Assembly: GCF_002217395.1 (NCBI RefSeq)
Contig: NZ_MUHD01000021.1
Span: 124,001-188,000 of the forward strand
DNA length: 64,000 nucleotides
DNA from: Flavobacterium plurextorum
GTDB lineage: Bacteria > Bacteroidota > Bacteroidia > Flavobacteriales > Flavobacteriaceae
Direction: 5' to 3'
The position numbers were made by a program, and so were the translations under genes. Positions within the stretch are counted from its first letter, which is position 1, and each line of letters begins with the position of its first letter. The notes beneath the pieces are model-generated. The model did not search any database, was not told the origin of the DNA, and saw nothing but the letters and a program-made list of their open reading frames with translations. This document shows positions 44,045 through 53,334 of the stretch, one piece after another.

Positions 44045-47000
44045 TTACTTAACGATTAGTTTTTTTCTCTGAGTGAAATTACCATCAGTAAGTACTACAT
44101 GATAAATACCAGTTGGTACATTCTTTAAGGTATAGCTTGATGTATTGCGAACAGCATCAATTACGGCACCAACATTATTGTAAATCGTAATTACAGCAGT
44201 TGCGACATTTACATTTTCAAAATTGAAATTTACAACGTCAGTTGCTGGGTTCGGGAACATTGAGAATGATTTTTTACCTGTTAAAATATCATTTCCTTGA
44301 GCTCCAGAAAGCGGCAGATTGATGTCAAGATAATTACTCCAAGCACTCGTTCCAGATGCATTTGCTGCTCTTACTCTAAATCTGTAAGCTGTTTCAGTTC
44401 CTTGTTTCGGAATCCATAAATAATATGTAGTTGAAGTTCCTGTAGTTGTCCATCCTGTTGCAGCTTTGTACAATTGCACTTCATAGCTTGTAGCATTAGT
44501 AACTTCAGTCCAAGAAGCATAGAATCCTGATGAATAAACGCCTGAATTTCCAATATTTGTCGGCGTATTTAAAGTAACTGGATTAGGATTTGAAGCTCCA
44601 AAAGTTACTGTGTAATCTTCAACTTCACCATCGCCAATATTCCCGCAGGCAGTTGCTGGGTTTCCGTTGTATTTCATTACAATACGCATTCTTGTTGTTC
44701 CAGTTCCATCTGCAACTGTAAAATTGCCAGTTACAGTGCCCGTTGACGAAAGTCCGTTGATTACTTTTTCAGAAGGCTCAAAAGTGTTGTTCTTGTTGTA
44801 ATCGATCCAAATTCCCCAAGATTCTGAATAATTAGAACCTGAAAAACCTGGAGTTAAGCTTACTGCAGCGCTAGTATTAGGCGTTAATGTTATGTTTTTA
44901 GAAGTATAATTTCCGTAACCTGAGGCGTCTGCACCAGATGTGGTTGTAAAACTTCCAATAGTAACATCTTTAATATACTCGTATGAATTGCTTCCTTGCG
45001 CCGTACAATAAGCAGATGCAGCTTCGATAACAGCAGTCGCGACATTCGAATAATCTGAAGAAACAGCATTTGCACTGGCTTTAACTCTGTAAGTATAAGT
45101 ATTTCCAGCAGTTAATCCAGTATTAGTGTACGTAACCACATTTGGGCCTAAAGTTGCAATACTGCTGTAAACACCATCTGCAGAAGCTCTTTCTACTGTA
45201 TATCCCGTTTCGTTAGTGGCATTATCAACCCACGTTAAAACAGCTTGAAGACTGGTTGAATTTGCTGTTGCAACTAAATTTGTTGGAGCTGCAACGGTTA
45301 TTCCGCCTGTTGCTCCAGCAATAATGGCTTGATTTGGCTGTGTATTATAAGCAAACTCTGAAATTGTATAACCGTCTCCGTTTGTGGTTACTTTTACCTT
45401 AAACCACCCGTAGCAAGTTCTGCCTCTTCTGCTGTATTCAAAACCTACATAAGCCGTTTGATTGTCCCAAGCAGTGTAAGTTGCCGTGCGTAAATCTAAT
45501 TGATTTGGATATGCTGCTGGAGCAGTAAAGTTGCTTGTTGCACCTATAGATGTTCCTGCGGCAATTTTAGCAATGTTTCGTGTTCCAGTTTCAGTTACCA
45601 ATCGTTTACCATACGTTTCAATTTTTAAAGCGTTAGCGGCATATTGCCACGCTCCATACTCCGTATTGTCGCCAATTCCTAAATCAAAATATTGCCATAC
45701 CGATGCTGGTGAAGCGACGTAATCGGGATTGTTTACATAATAGATTCCGTAAGGAGATTCGAATTTTAGATTGATGGTTTTTGCCGCATTGTCAAGCGTT
45801 GCTATTCCGCCAGTAATTGCAGCATCTTTAAACGTTACAATTACTGCAGCATCATTGGCTGGTAAATGTGAACTTGCTTTTCCTGTAAAAGTAAGGGCTG
45901 CTTTTGAGTTGCTTTGCAAGGTTAAAACTGCTGTTAAACCTGCTGGAACGCCAGTAATAGTGTAGTCCGTATTTGCAGTAAAAGTTCCAGAGCTTTTTGT
46001 AAAAGTTCCATTATTTGTAGACAATGAAATTACAGCATTTGTGGTAACACCTCCATCATTAGCATCTGCTTCATATAAAGTATCAGTCGAAAGAACTACG
46101 GCAGTTTTTGGAGTCATTCCAGTATAAATTGCGGCTCCCGGTTGTGTATTGTAAGCGTATTCAGTAATGCTGAAACCATCTCCGTTTGCGTCAACCGTAA
46201 CTTTAAACCAGCCATAACAAGTTAAACCATCAATAAGATAATCGAAACCAACATATCCAGTTTTTCCGTCCCAATTAGTATATGTTGCGGTGCGCAAATC
46301 TAACTGATTTGGATAAGCTCCCGGAGCTGTGAAATTACTTGCGGCACTTACAGAAGAATTAGCAGGAAGCAGTGTAATATTTCTTGTTCCAGCTTCGCAC
46401 ACTAATTTTTTTGCATAAGTTTCAATTTTTAAAGCATTGGCGGTATATCTCCAAGAACCAAAAGCAGGATCATCGCCTTTGTTTATTTTAAATGCTTTCC
46501 AAGTTTGAGCAGCAGATGCGGTCGCGTCTGGCATGTCGACAAAGTAAATTCCATAAGGATCTACAAACTTAAAGTCATAGTTTAAGCTTGTACAGGTTAG
46601 ATCTGCAGTTCCGCCTGTGAAAGCGGCAGGTAAAAATGTAATTGCGCCTTTTGTATTATTGGCTGTTTGATGATTTGCAGCGTTTCCAGTTAAAGTTACC
46701 GTTAATTGTGAGTTTGAATTAACAGTGATTACAGGTGTAATTCCCGCTGGAAAAGTATGAGAAAAATGTGTTCCAGAAGTCATTGTTCCTGACGAAAGCG
46801 CAAATGTTTTTCCGGAAAGTGTTACGATTGATGCGGTATCAAAAGCACCATTATTAGAAATAGCTTCTTTAAACGAACTTGTGTTTACGGTTAGTAAACC
46901 TCCAGTAGCGTTTACTCCAGTAGCAATAAGGTTGTCTGCCTGCCAAAGTGATTTTCTTGCGGGATGTTCTAAGGCAGCAACCATTCGGTCGATTTGTCCT

Positions 47001-47893
47001 TGAGTGTACATTTTGTAACAGCCTTGAGCACCATTGTACCCCATATAATTTTCATTGTTTACTCTGTCTCCGTTGCAGTTTGTACCTTGAGTACAGGCCA
47101 AAGTATGTTTTCCGTCTTCAAGAGGCGTATCGTCTACCTCATCAGTACCTGTACAGCCTCCTTCAAAAGTGTGAATTAGGTTCAAAAAATGTCCAAATTC
47201 ATGAGTAAGCGTTGCCGAAAATTCTGTGCTATAGGAGTTGTCATATAAATAAGCTCCATTAAAAACAACCCTTGCAGTATTGCTCGCAGTCATTCCAGAA
47301 TCAGGATACCAAGCAACGCCCGAATTGTTTAAAGCGCCATCTGCGTATAAATCGTTTTGAATGTAAACATTCATGTACTTTGTATTGTCCCAAGCATCGG
47401 CTGCGATTTGATCGTCGTAACCGCCGCCGTTACCAAAACCATTTTTAGCAGGATGAAATACAACTCCCGAAGTACAGCCGCCGTTTGGATCGATTTTGGC
47501 AAGTTTAAATTCGATTTTTAAAGTACCTCTTCTGGCTTGAAAAAAAGGATCAACCGTTTGATAGTCGGCATTACGGCCGTTAAAATCATCATTAAGATGT
47601 TGTAAATGATTTACGATTTTTTGATAAGTAACTGTTTTTCCGCTCTGAACGTCACCGTAAATGTGAAATACAACAGGAATGACATAAGAGGTTTCGGCCA
47701 TTTTACCTGTTTTTGATTTTCTTGCGGTACTGAAGTTTTTACTAAAAGCATCAAAGTCTTGTTTTTCTTTTAATGCATGAGGATTTGATTTGTAGATTTT
47801 TTCATTCTCTTCGCTCGTCCGACAGGGAAGACCTTGAGCGCTCATTTTAAGCATCATAAGTAATGACGCGAATAAAAATAGTTTTGTTTTCAT
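44045..47893 (-). CDS. Secreted M43 (pappalysin-family) metalloprotease with T9SS sorting domain
   Basis: The 1282-residue protein has a signal peptide (about 1-20, KMSAQ) and an M43 catalytic domain (about 45-320). The zinc motif starts at His231 (HEFGHFLNLIH), and the CTGTDEVDDTP and NYMGY (Met-turn region) segments follow. Then come two tandem copies of a two-part module of about 260 residues (each with LTGNAANHQTAN-type and CYGWFKVTV..NGDGF-type segments; about 330-600 and 605-865), a fibronectin III domain (about 875-960), a GEVED domain (ending GDGEVEDYTVTF), a second FN3-like domain (about 1110-1200) and a C-terminal type A sorting domain (SMFPNPATDVVNF to LIVK). It is exported by the T9SS, whose core genes are also in this window. 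It would start collagen cleavage; collagenase activity is inference. Confidence 0.9.
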   Translation of the reverse strand: MKTKLFLFASLLMMLKMSAQGLPCRTSEENEKIYKSNPHALKEKQDFDAFSKNFSTARKSKTGKMAETSYVIPVVFHIYGDVQSGKTVTYQKIVNHLQHLNDDFNGRNADYQTVDPFFQARRGTLKIEFKLAKIDPNGGCTSGVVFHPAKNGFGNGGGYDDQIAADAWDNTKYMNVYIQNDLYADGALNNSGVAWYPDSGMTASNTARVVFNGAYLYDNSYSTEFSATLTHEFGHFLNLIHTFEGGCTGTDEVDDTPLEDGKHTLACTQGTNCNGDRVNNENYMGYNGAQGCYKMYTQGQIDRMVAALEHPARKSLWQADNLIATGVNATGGLLTVNTSSFKEAISNNGAFDTASIVTLSGKTFALSSGTMTSGTHFSHTFPAGITPVITVNSNSQLTVTLTGNAANHQTANNTKGAITFLPAAFTGGTADLTCTSLNYDFKFVDPYGIYFVDMPDATASAAQTWKAFKINKGDDPAFGSWRYTANALKIETYAKKLVCEAGTRNITLLPANSSVSAASNFTAPGAYPNQLDLRTATYTNWDGKTGYVGFDYLIDGLTCYGWFKVTVDANGDGFSITEYAYNTQPGAAIYTGMTPKTAVVLSTDTLYEADANDGGVTTNAVISLSTNNGTFTKSSGTFTANTDYTITGVPAGLTAVLTLQSNSKAALTFTGKASSHLPANDAAVIVTFKDAAITGGIATLDNAAKTINLKFESPYGIYYVNNPDYVASPASVWQYFDLGIGDNTEYGAWQYAANALKIETYGKRLVTETGTRNIAKIAAGTSIGATSNFTAPAAYPNQLDLRTATYTAWDNQTAYVGFEYSRRGRTCYGWFKVKVTTNGDGYTISEFAYNTQPNQAIIAGATGGITVAAPTNLVATANSTSLQAVLTWVDNATNETGYTVERASADGVYSSIATLGPNVVTYTNTGLTAGNTYTYRVKASANAVSSDYSNVATAVIEAASAYCTAQGSNSYEYIKDVTIGSFTTTSGADASGYGNYTSKNITLTPNTSAAVSLTPGFSGSNYSESWGIWIDYNKNNTFEPSEKVINGLSSTGTVTGNFTVADGTGTTRMRIVMKYNGNPATACGNIGDGEVEDYTVTFGASNPNPVTLNTPTNIGNSGVYSSGFYASWTEVTNATSYEVQLYKAATGWTTTGTSTTYYLWIPKQGTETAYRFRVRAANASGTSAWSNYLDINLPLSGAQGNDILTGKKSFSMFPNPATDVVNFNFENVNVATAVITIYNNVGAVIDAVRNTSSYTLKNVPTGIYHVVLTDGNFTQRKKLIVK

Positions 47894-48106
47894 AAATGTA
47901 GGTATTTGTTTAGTTGAACCAAAGATATTTTTATATGAAATGACATACTTGTACTATTTTATTCGGTTATGATATGAAATTATCTTAAAATTAACTTTAA
48001 AATTATGTTATGTGTTTTTATTCAGTTAATTACGTGTGTCATTGTTTTGTTTTGGATTTGTTTTGAATTTTGTGTAGAAAACATAATTCCAGAGTTTAAA
48101 TCAAAG

Positions 48107-48136
48107 AAAAAGCAGGCGTTTTTAAGGCGCCTGCTT
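48107..48136 (-). terminator. Terminator after the second SusD-like gene
   Basis: Perfect stem GCAGGCG / CGCCTGC (48112-48118 / 48128-48134); on the minus strand TTTTTCTTT follows. It lies about 40 bases after the SusD stop and separates susCD pair 2 from the protease gene. The remainder of the 47894-48173 gap holds nothing recognised. Confidence 0.85.
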
Positions 48137-48173
48137 CTATTTAATGAGATGTTAAATTGCTTACTAATTCAAA

Positions 48174-49631
48174 TTAAAATTTATCCCAAAATAATTTTGT
48201 TGTCATTTTATCTCCGCCAATTGCTGTTGCGGCAGCATTATAGTTTGCTGTATTTAAAGTAGAGTCAAATAAAGAATAAATGTTTCTTACTGGAACTTTT
48301 CCTCCTGCTTCAGAAACTGCTGTTATTGGAGCAGCTAAAATAGGGAAGTCTAATCTTCTGTATTCAGTCCAAGCTTCAAATCCGCGGTTGTAGTATGCGA
48401 TCCAAAGCTGATATGCGATTTTTTGTTTATCAGTTCCAAAAGCTGTCGCATAAGCAACATCAGTTCTAGCTAGATAAGTGTCTGCATCTGCAGTTGAAAC
48501 TCCCCAGTAATTCATGCTGGAACGAATTCCTTTCTCATAATATTCAGCAGCTGTTGCGCCTACACTAAAACCTCTGCTGGCTGCATCTGCAAGTAAAAAA
48601 CAAGTTTCAGTATAGTCAAAGATTACTCCCGGATTTGTTCTTTCTTTTATTCTTACACCTACATTCGAGTAGTTTTTATAACTTACTTGTTGTGCGTAAG
48701 GTGCGCCTTTGTAAGCTCCTGCAATTTTTGAAGCTGGATTAAAAAAGATATCTCTTCTTGGATCCGATTTTCCGTTTAATTCATTTACAAAAAATTCTGC
48801 CGGCATGATTTGGCTTTCGTTTACCAAGCTGTTGTACAATGGATTCTGATCAATTACGGTTTTGTAATATTGAAATAAAGCATTTTCAGCATTATTTGCA
48901 ATTACTCCTGAGCTGTATGCAGATTCTACCATTGCTTTAGCTTTGGCAGCATCAACATCGGCTAAGTGCATTCCTAATTTTAATTTAACACTATTCGCTA
49001 ATTTTTTCCATTGTGCTGCTTTTCCATTGTAAATAAGGTCAGCGGTTCCAAAACTGTCATAACTGCCGTTTAGATCTGCAATTGCTGCATCTAAACGTAC
49101 TGCTAAATCTAAATAAACTGTTTTTGCATCGTCGTATTTTGGATTTGGATATTTTTCTATATCTAAAGCTTCAGAATATACAATGTTTCCAAAAAGATCA
49201 ACCAGTGTTTGGTAAGCCATTATAATTTGAACTTCCAAAATGGCAATTCTATTTTTCTTGACAGCGGTTTCAACAGGACCTAAAGCCTGCTCATCTGTTA
49301 TTTTCTTTTTTGCAATTATTAAATCCTGCAAGACATCTCTATAAAGTACTACAGAATGTGAGTTTCCTAAGTTTCTTTTGGCTTGATTGTAATTTACTTC
49401 GTCTGTATAAGTCGATGTAGTCCAATGCTGTGCATATGCTCTAAAATTATTATCATTCACAGAAGCATTTGTCAAGAAATAAGAATAATTTACTTGAGAA
49501 CTTGTCATTAAACTTCCCGGTAAGGCTGAGGTATAAGCTTTTGTGTTCTCGTTTAATCGGTCGATGTCTTCGCAAGAAACAGCAGAACTTAGCAATATTC
49601 CTGCAAGGAGTATGGTTGTTATTTTTTTCAT
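48174..49631 (-). CDS. SusD-like outer-membrane lipoprotein (pair 2)
   Basis: The 485-residue protein has a lipoprotein signal with Cys20 (SAVSC). It matches the SusD-like group often paired with peptide-type SusC transporters: EDIDRLNENTKAYTSALPGSL, YQTLVDLFGNIVYSEAL, AAQWKKLANSVKLKLGMHL, YNRGFEAWTEYRRLDFPIL. It lies 11 bases after the SusC-like gene and upstream of the protease, so a protein-fragment ligand is more likely than a sugar. Confidence 0.9.
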   Translation of the reverse strand: MKKITTILLAGILLSSAVSCEDIDRLNENTKAYTSALPGSLMTSSQVNYSYFLTNASVNDNNFRAYAQHWTTSTYTDEVNYNQAKRNLGNSHSVVLYRDVLQDLIIAKKKITDEQALGPVETAVKKNRIAILEVQIIMAYQTLVDLFGNIVYSEALDIEKYPNPKYDDAKTVYLDLAVRLDAAIADLNGSYDSFGTADLIYNGKAAQWKKLANSVKLKLGMHLADVDAAKAKAMVESAYSSGVIANNAENALFQYYKTVIDQNPLYNSLVNESQIMPAEFFVNELNGKSDPRRDIFFNPASKIAGAYKGAPYAQQVSYKNYSNVGVRIKERTNPGVIFDYTETCFLLADAASRGFSVGATAAEYYEKGIRSSMNYWGVSTADADTYLARTDVAYATAFGTDKQKIAYQLWIAYYNRGFEAWTEYRRLDFPILAAPITAVSEAGGKVPVRNIYSLFDSTLNTANYNAAATAIGGDKMTTKLFWDKF

Positions 49632-49642
49632 TTTGTTTGTTT

Positions 49643-52600
49643 TTAGAATTGAACTTTTATATTAAAGTTGTACTCTTTTGTTGTTGGTAACACTCCAGTT
49701 TGAAAACCTTGTATATTTCCAGATGACGTTCCCGCTTCTGGATCAGCATATGGAAGGTTTTTGCTGATAATCCATAAATTGCTTCCGTTTACTGCAAAAA
49801 CCAAGCTGTTGATGAAAGTGTGTGTTAGGTATTTTGAAGGGAATTTATAACTCAAACCTACTTCGCGTAATTTTACATAAGAAGCGTCATAAACATAAGC
49901 TTCCTGCGGCATAGCGTTGTAAGTGTTATAATCAGCAGGAACAACTGTTGTATTTGGTGTGCCATCTGCTTTTACACCAGGAAGAATAATTCCACCTCCG
50001 TCAGCAATTGAATTTCTTACAGGGTTTCCTAGGTGGTTGTTTCCAACTGTGCTTTGGTAAATACCTGTAGTGTGGCCGTATTGTTGATCTAGAGACCATA
50101 CATTTCCGCCTTGTTTCATGTCTATTAAAAAGTTGAATGCGAAATCTTTGTAACGAAAAACGTTGTTGATACCGCCTGTCCAGTCAGGATTTACATCACC
50201 AATAGTTGCTCCGGCTACCACTTCATATTGACCGTTTGCTTTTACAACTCTTTCGCCGTCTAAATATTTAAAACCTCTTCCAATAAATTGACCAATTGGT
50301 TTTCCAACCTCAGCAATGTATCCAACACCTTGAAATGAACCTATCGAAAGTCTCTCGGCACCATTTAGGTCAATAACTTTGTTTTTGTTAGTTGCCCAGT
50401 TGATTCTAGCTTCCCATGAAAAGTCTTTAGTTTGAAACGGAATAACATTCAACGAAAGTTCATAACCTTTGTTCTCAACATTTCCGCCATTAATCCACTG
50501 TCTGCTGTAACCCGTTTGCACAGGAACTTCGATAGATAAAATTTGGTTTGTAGTATTGGTTTTATAGTATGAAAAATCTAAACCAATTCTGTTTTTTAAG
50601 AATTTAAGCTCAATACCAGCCTCAACACCCTTTGTAAGCTCACTTTTTAAGTTCGAATTACTTTTGTTGTTTTCATTTGAAAAACGAATTCCGTCAGGAC
50701 CAAAATTGCTGTTTTTTGCAAATGTTGATTGAATAACAGCAAACTCAGCGTCATTACCTGTTTCTGCATAGTTTAAACGAAGTTTTCCAAAAGACAACCA
50801 GTCTGCATTAAGGTGTTTGCTGAAAATATAAGTTCCAGTAATAGATGGATAAGTGTAAGTATTGTTTTTCTTAGGAAGTGTAGAGGATTGATCTACTCTG
50901 TATGAGCCTTCAACAAAATAAGTTTCATTAAAGTTGAATGTTGCATTGGCATAAACACTATTTGTACCTATCGTTTCGTAAAACTCGTCAGGATAGTTAA
51001 TAGGAGAAAGTGTGTTGCTTAACATATATTTACCAGGAACAACTAAACCTCCATTAGTTCTGGCATAAGTATGATTGTTAACAGAACGTCTTGTGTTACC
51101 TCCTAATAATCCATAAAACTTAATTGTTTCAGTGATATCAGTTTTAAAGTTTAAGATTAAATCTAAATTGATTTCGCGGAACGTTTTGTCGTATCTAGAA
51201 TATTGTCCTAACATGTTGGATGTTCTTTTAGAACCAACAGCAATACGTTCTTCTTGCAATTGAGAGTAGTAATCAACAGATCCTTTTCCAACAATGTTTA
51301 ACCAGCTTGATACATCTGTGCTTAATGCAAAGTTACCAAAGAAACGATCTCTGTTTAAAGAGTTGTAATTGTTGTAACGCTGAAAGTATGGATTGTCGTG
51401 AAATTGAACACTTAAATCAGTTGGTCCGCCAACACTCCAAGTTGTGTTTCTTTTGGTTAAATTGTAAGCATCTTCTAAATCCTGAAAATCAGCACTCATG
51501 TTGTACCATTGTCTTACACTGCTCAAGTAATTATTTCCACCGTCTCCGTAACCCGTTTCGTTCATTCCTTTTGCGTATGCTTTTAAGTAATTTGCAGAAG
51601 CAGAAATTTTTGTTCTTGAACTAAGTTTGTAAGTCGACGAAAAATTAAAATTGTCTTTTTTGTTGCTGCTGTTTGGAAGAATTCCTTGAGTTTGGTTATA
51701 GTTTGTATATCCAAATCTAAAATCACCATTTTCATTTGATGCCGAAACAGCGATGTTGTTCGTATACGTAAGACTCTTTTGGTAAAAGCTGTTTGGATTC
51801 TTTTTTACAGGTGCCCAAGGTTTTGCAATGCCATATGTAGGCAATTCTGGGTAAAAAGAGTTCCAGTTGTAAACCAATAAATTTGGATCGTATTTTGGTC
51901 CCCATGATGCATCATCAGTTGCTGCATAAGGGTGTGTACCGCTTCCTAAATCTACAGTTCCATAAAAATCACCATATCCACTGCCGTATTGATTTTGGTA
52001 TTCTGGTAATGTTTTTTTATCTACAGATCCAACATTTACACCACTAGTAAAAGTAATTCCAAGTCCGCCTTTAGATTTGCTTCCCTTTTTCAATGTAACA
52101 AGGATAACACCATTTGCAGCTCTAGAACCGTACAAAGCAGAAGCTGCAGCGCCTTTTAAAACGTTCATAGACTCGATATCATCAGGGTTAATATCTGATG
52201 CCGCATTTCCATAATCGTATCCACCCGTATTTCCACCACCTTGTTGGTCGATTGTATTTGTGTTATCATTATTTAAAGGAATTCCGTCTACAACCCATAA
52301 AGCTTGGTTGTTTCCTGTAAGAGAAGACGATCCGCGAATAATAACATTTGTTGATCCGCCAATGTTGTTGTTTCTTCTAATGTCAACACCAGCCACTTTT
52401 CCAGAAATAGAGTTGGCTACGTTTCCGCTGTTAACTCTTGTCAAATCTTCTCCTTTGACTTCTTGTGTAGCGTAACCAAGAGATTTTTTCTCTCTTTTAA
52501 CACCTAAAGCGGTTACTACAATTTCTTGTAGTGCTGTTGAGCCTCCAGACATTTTAAGATTTATCTTATTTGTAGATGCTGGTACTTCCTGAGATTTCAG

Positions 52601-52837
52601 TCCTATATAGCTAAATGTTAAAACTTGGTTTGGAGATGCGCTGATAGAAAAAGCGCCATCAAAGTCTGTTTGTGTTCCTGTTTTGGTTCCTTTGATAGAT
52701 ACACTTACGCCTGGTAAAGGCAGTCCTGCATCATCGGTAACAACTCCTGTCACTATTCTTTCCTGCGCAAAGATTAGCTGCGTTGCAAATACAAAAAAGA
52801 GTATCGCAATCTTTCTAAAATAAAGGTTAATTCTCAT
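49643..52837 (-). CDS. SusC/RagA-family TonB-linked outer-membrane transporter (pair 2)
   Basis: The 1064-residue protein has a signal peptide (about 1-24), a CarboxypepD_reg-like domain (VTGVVTDDAGLPLPGVSVSIKG), a TonB-box-like segment ALQEIVVTALGVKREKKSLG, a plug (NSISGKVAGVDIRRN, VIIRGSSSLTGNNQALWVVDGIPL, VLKGAAASALYGSRAANGVILV) and a barrel ending in KVQF. It pairs with the SusD-like gene 11 bases downstream and likely imports peptides released by the M43 protease. The upstream gap has no clear TAnnTTTG box; an imperfect palindrome TGCAAATATTTTGCA lies near 52864-52878. Confidence 0.95.
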   Translation of the reverse strand: MRINLYFRKIAILFFVFATQLIFAQERIVTGVVTDDAGLPLPGVSVSIKGTKTGTQTDFDGAFSISASPNQVLTFSYIGLKSQEVPASTNKINLKMSGGSTALQEIVVTALGVKREKKSLGYATQEVKGEDLTRVNSGNVANSISGKVAGVDIRRNNNIGGSTNVIIRGSSSLTGNNQALWVVDGIPLNNDNTNTIDQQGGGNTGGYDYGNAASDINPDDIESMNVLKGAAASALYGSRAANGVILVTLKKGSKSKGGLGITFTSGVNVGSVDKKTLPEYQNQYGSGYGDFYGTVDLGSGTHPYAATDDASWGPKYDPNLLVYNWNSFYPELPTYGIAKPWAPVKKNPNSFYQKSLTYTNNIAVSASNENGDFRFGYTNYNQTQGILPNSSNKKDNFNFSSTYKLSSRTKISASANYLKAYAKGMNETGYGDGGNNYLSSVRQWYNMSADFQDLEDAYNLTKRNTTWSVGGPTDLSVQFHDNPYFQRYNNYNSLNRDRFFGNFALSTDVSSWLNIVGKGSVDYYSQLQEERIAVGSKRTSNMLGQYSRYDKTFREINLDLILNFKTDITETIKFYGLLGGNTRRSVNNHTYARTNGGLVVPGKYMLSNTLSPINYPDEFYETIGTNSVYANATFNFNETYFVEGSYRVDQSSTLPKKNNTYTYPSITGTYIFSKHLNADWLSFGKLRLNYAETGNDAEFAVIQSTFAKNSNFGPDGIRFSNENNKSNSNLKSELTKGVEAGIELKFLKNRIGLDFSYYKTNTTNQILSIEVPVQTGYSRQWINGGNVENKGYELSLNVIPFQTKDFSWEARINWATNKNKVIDLNGAERLSIGSFQGVGYIAEVGKPIGQFIGRGFKYLDGERVVKANGQYEVVAGATIGDVNPDWTGGINNVFRYKDFAFNFLIDMKQGGNVWSLDQQYGHTTGIYQSTVGNNHLGNPVRNSIADGGGIILPGVKADGTPNTTVVPADYNTYNAMPQEAYVYDASYVKLREVGLSYKFPSKYLTHTFINSLVFAVNGSNLWIISKNLPYADPEAGTSSGNIQGFQTGVLPTTKEYNFNIKVQF

Positions 52838-53080
52838 ATTATGATTTTATGATTAGTAGGTGCAAATATTTTGCATTTATGGTTTTTTTTATGCCAATAT
52901 ATTATCATAAAATCAGATTATATTATCGTGTTTTGCGTATTGTTTATTTTGTTGTTTTGCAGTTGTAAGTATTTATTTGCTTAAAGATGTTGTTGTTTTA
53001 AATGTTTTAAAACTTGAAGACATTTGGTTAAGATCATCTAGATATTAAAAAAGTATAAAAACTTCATTTTCAGAATAAAA

Positions 53081-53116
53081 AAAAACAGTTACAAAATTGC
53101 TCTTGTAACTGTTTTT
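53081..53116 (-). terminator. Terminator for the hydroxyproline operon
   Basis: 14-bp stem AAAAACAGTTACAA / TTGTAACTGTTTTT with an 8-base loop and T/A tracts on both sides, in the gap between the minus-strand peptidase stop and the SusC gene. On the minus strand it would end the transcript coming from 53335-59819. Confidence 0.75.
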
Positions 53117-53132
53117 TTATGATGATAAATTT

Positions 53133-53327
53133 AAAGCCCCAGCAGGGCAATGTGATTAAATTTTAGGCACACTATTGTTATTTCGACGAAGGAGAAATCT
53201 TCGCAAGTAACTCCGCAACGAGAATCCAATCTTTGTTGAGCTTCTCATGAAGATTTCTCCTTCGTCGAAATGACAAAACTTTGCGATTTTGTTCCTTAGC
53301 TTAATGATATTGCCCTCTGGGACTTAA
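53133..53327. repeat. Composite palindromic repeat with nested 26-bp arms
   Basis: The outer arms AAAGCCCCAGCAGGGCAAT (left, from 53133) and ATTGCCCTCTGGGACTT (right, to 53325) are imperfect inverted copies. Inside, 53177-53202 and 53249-53274 are 26-base inverted arms with one mismatch, containing CGACGAAGGAGAAATCTTC. The inner ends are the same family as 12621-12756. With the terminator before it, it accounts for the 497-base gap 52838-53334; 52838-53080 holds nothing else recognised. Confidence 0.75.
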
Positions 53328-53334
53328 AAAGAAG

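Noticed and set aside
48005-48262. Plus-strand frame of 85 codons before the second SusD gene
   Set aside because: It overlaps the SusD 3' end and a strong minus-strand terminator hairpin, and has no recognisable features.
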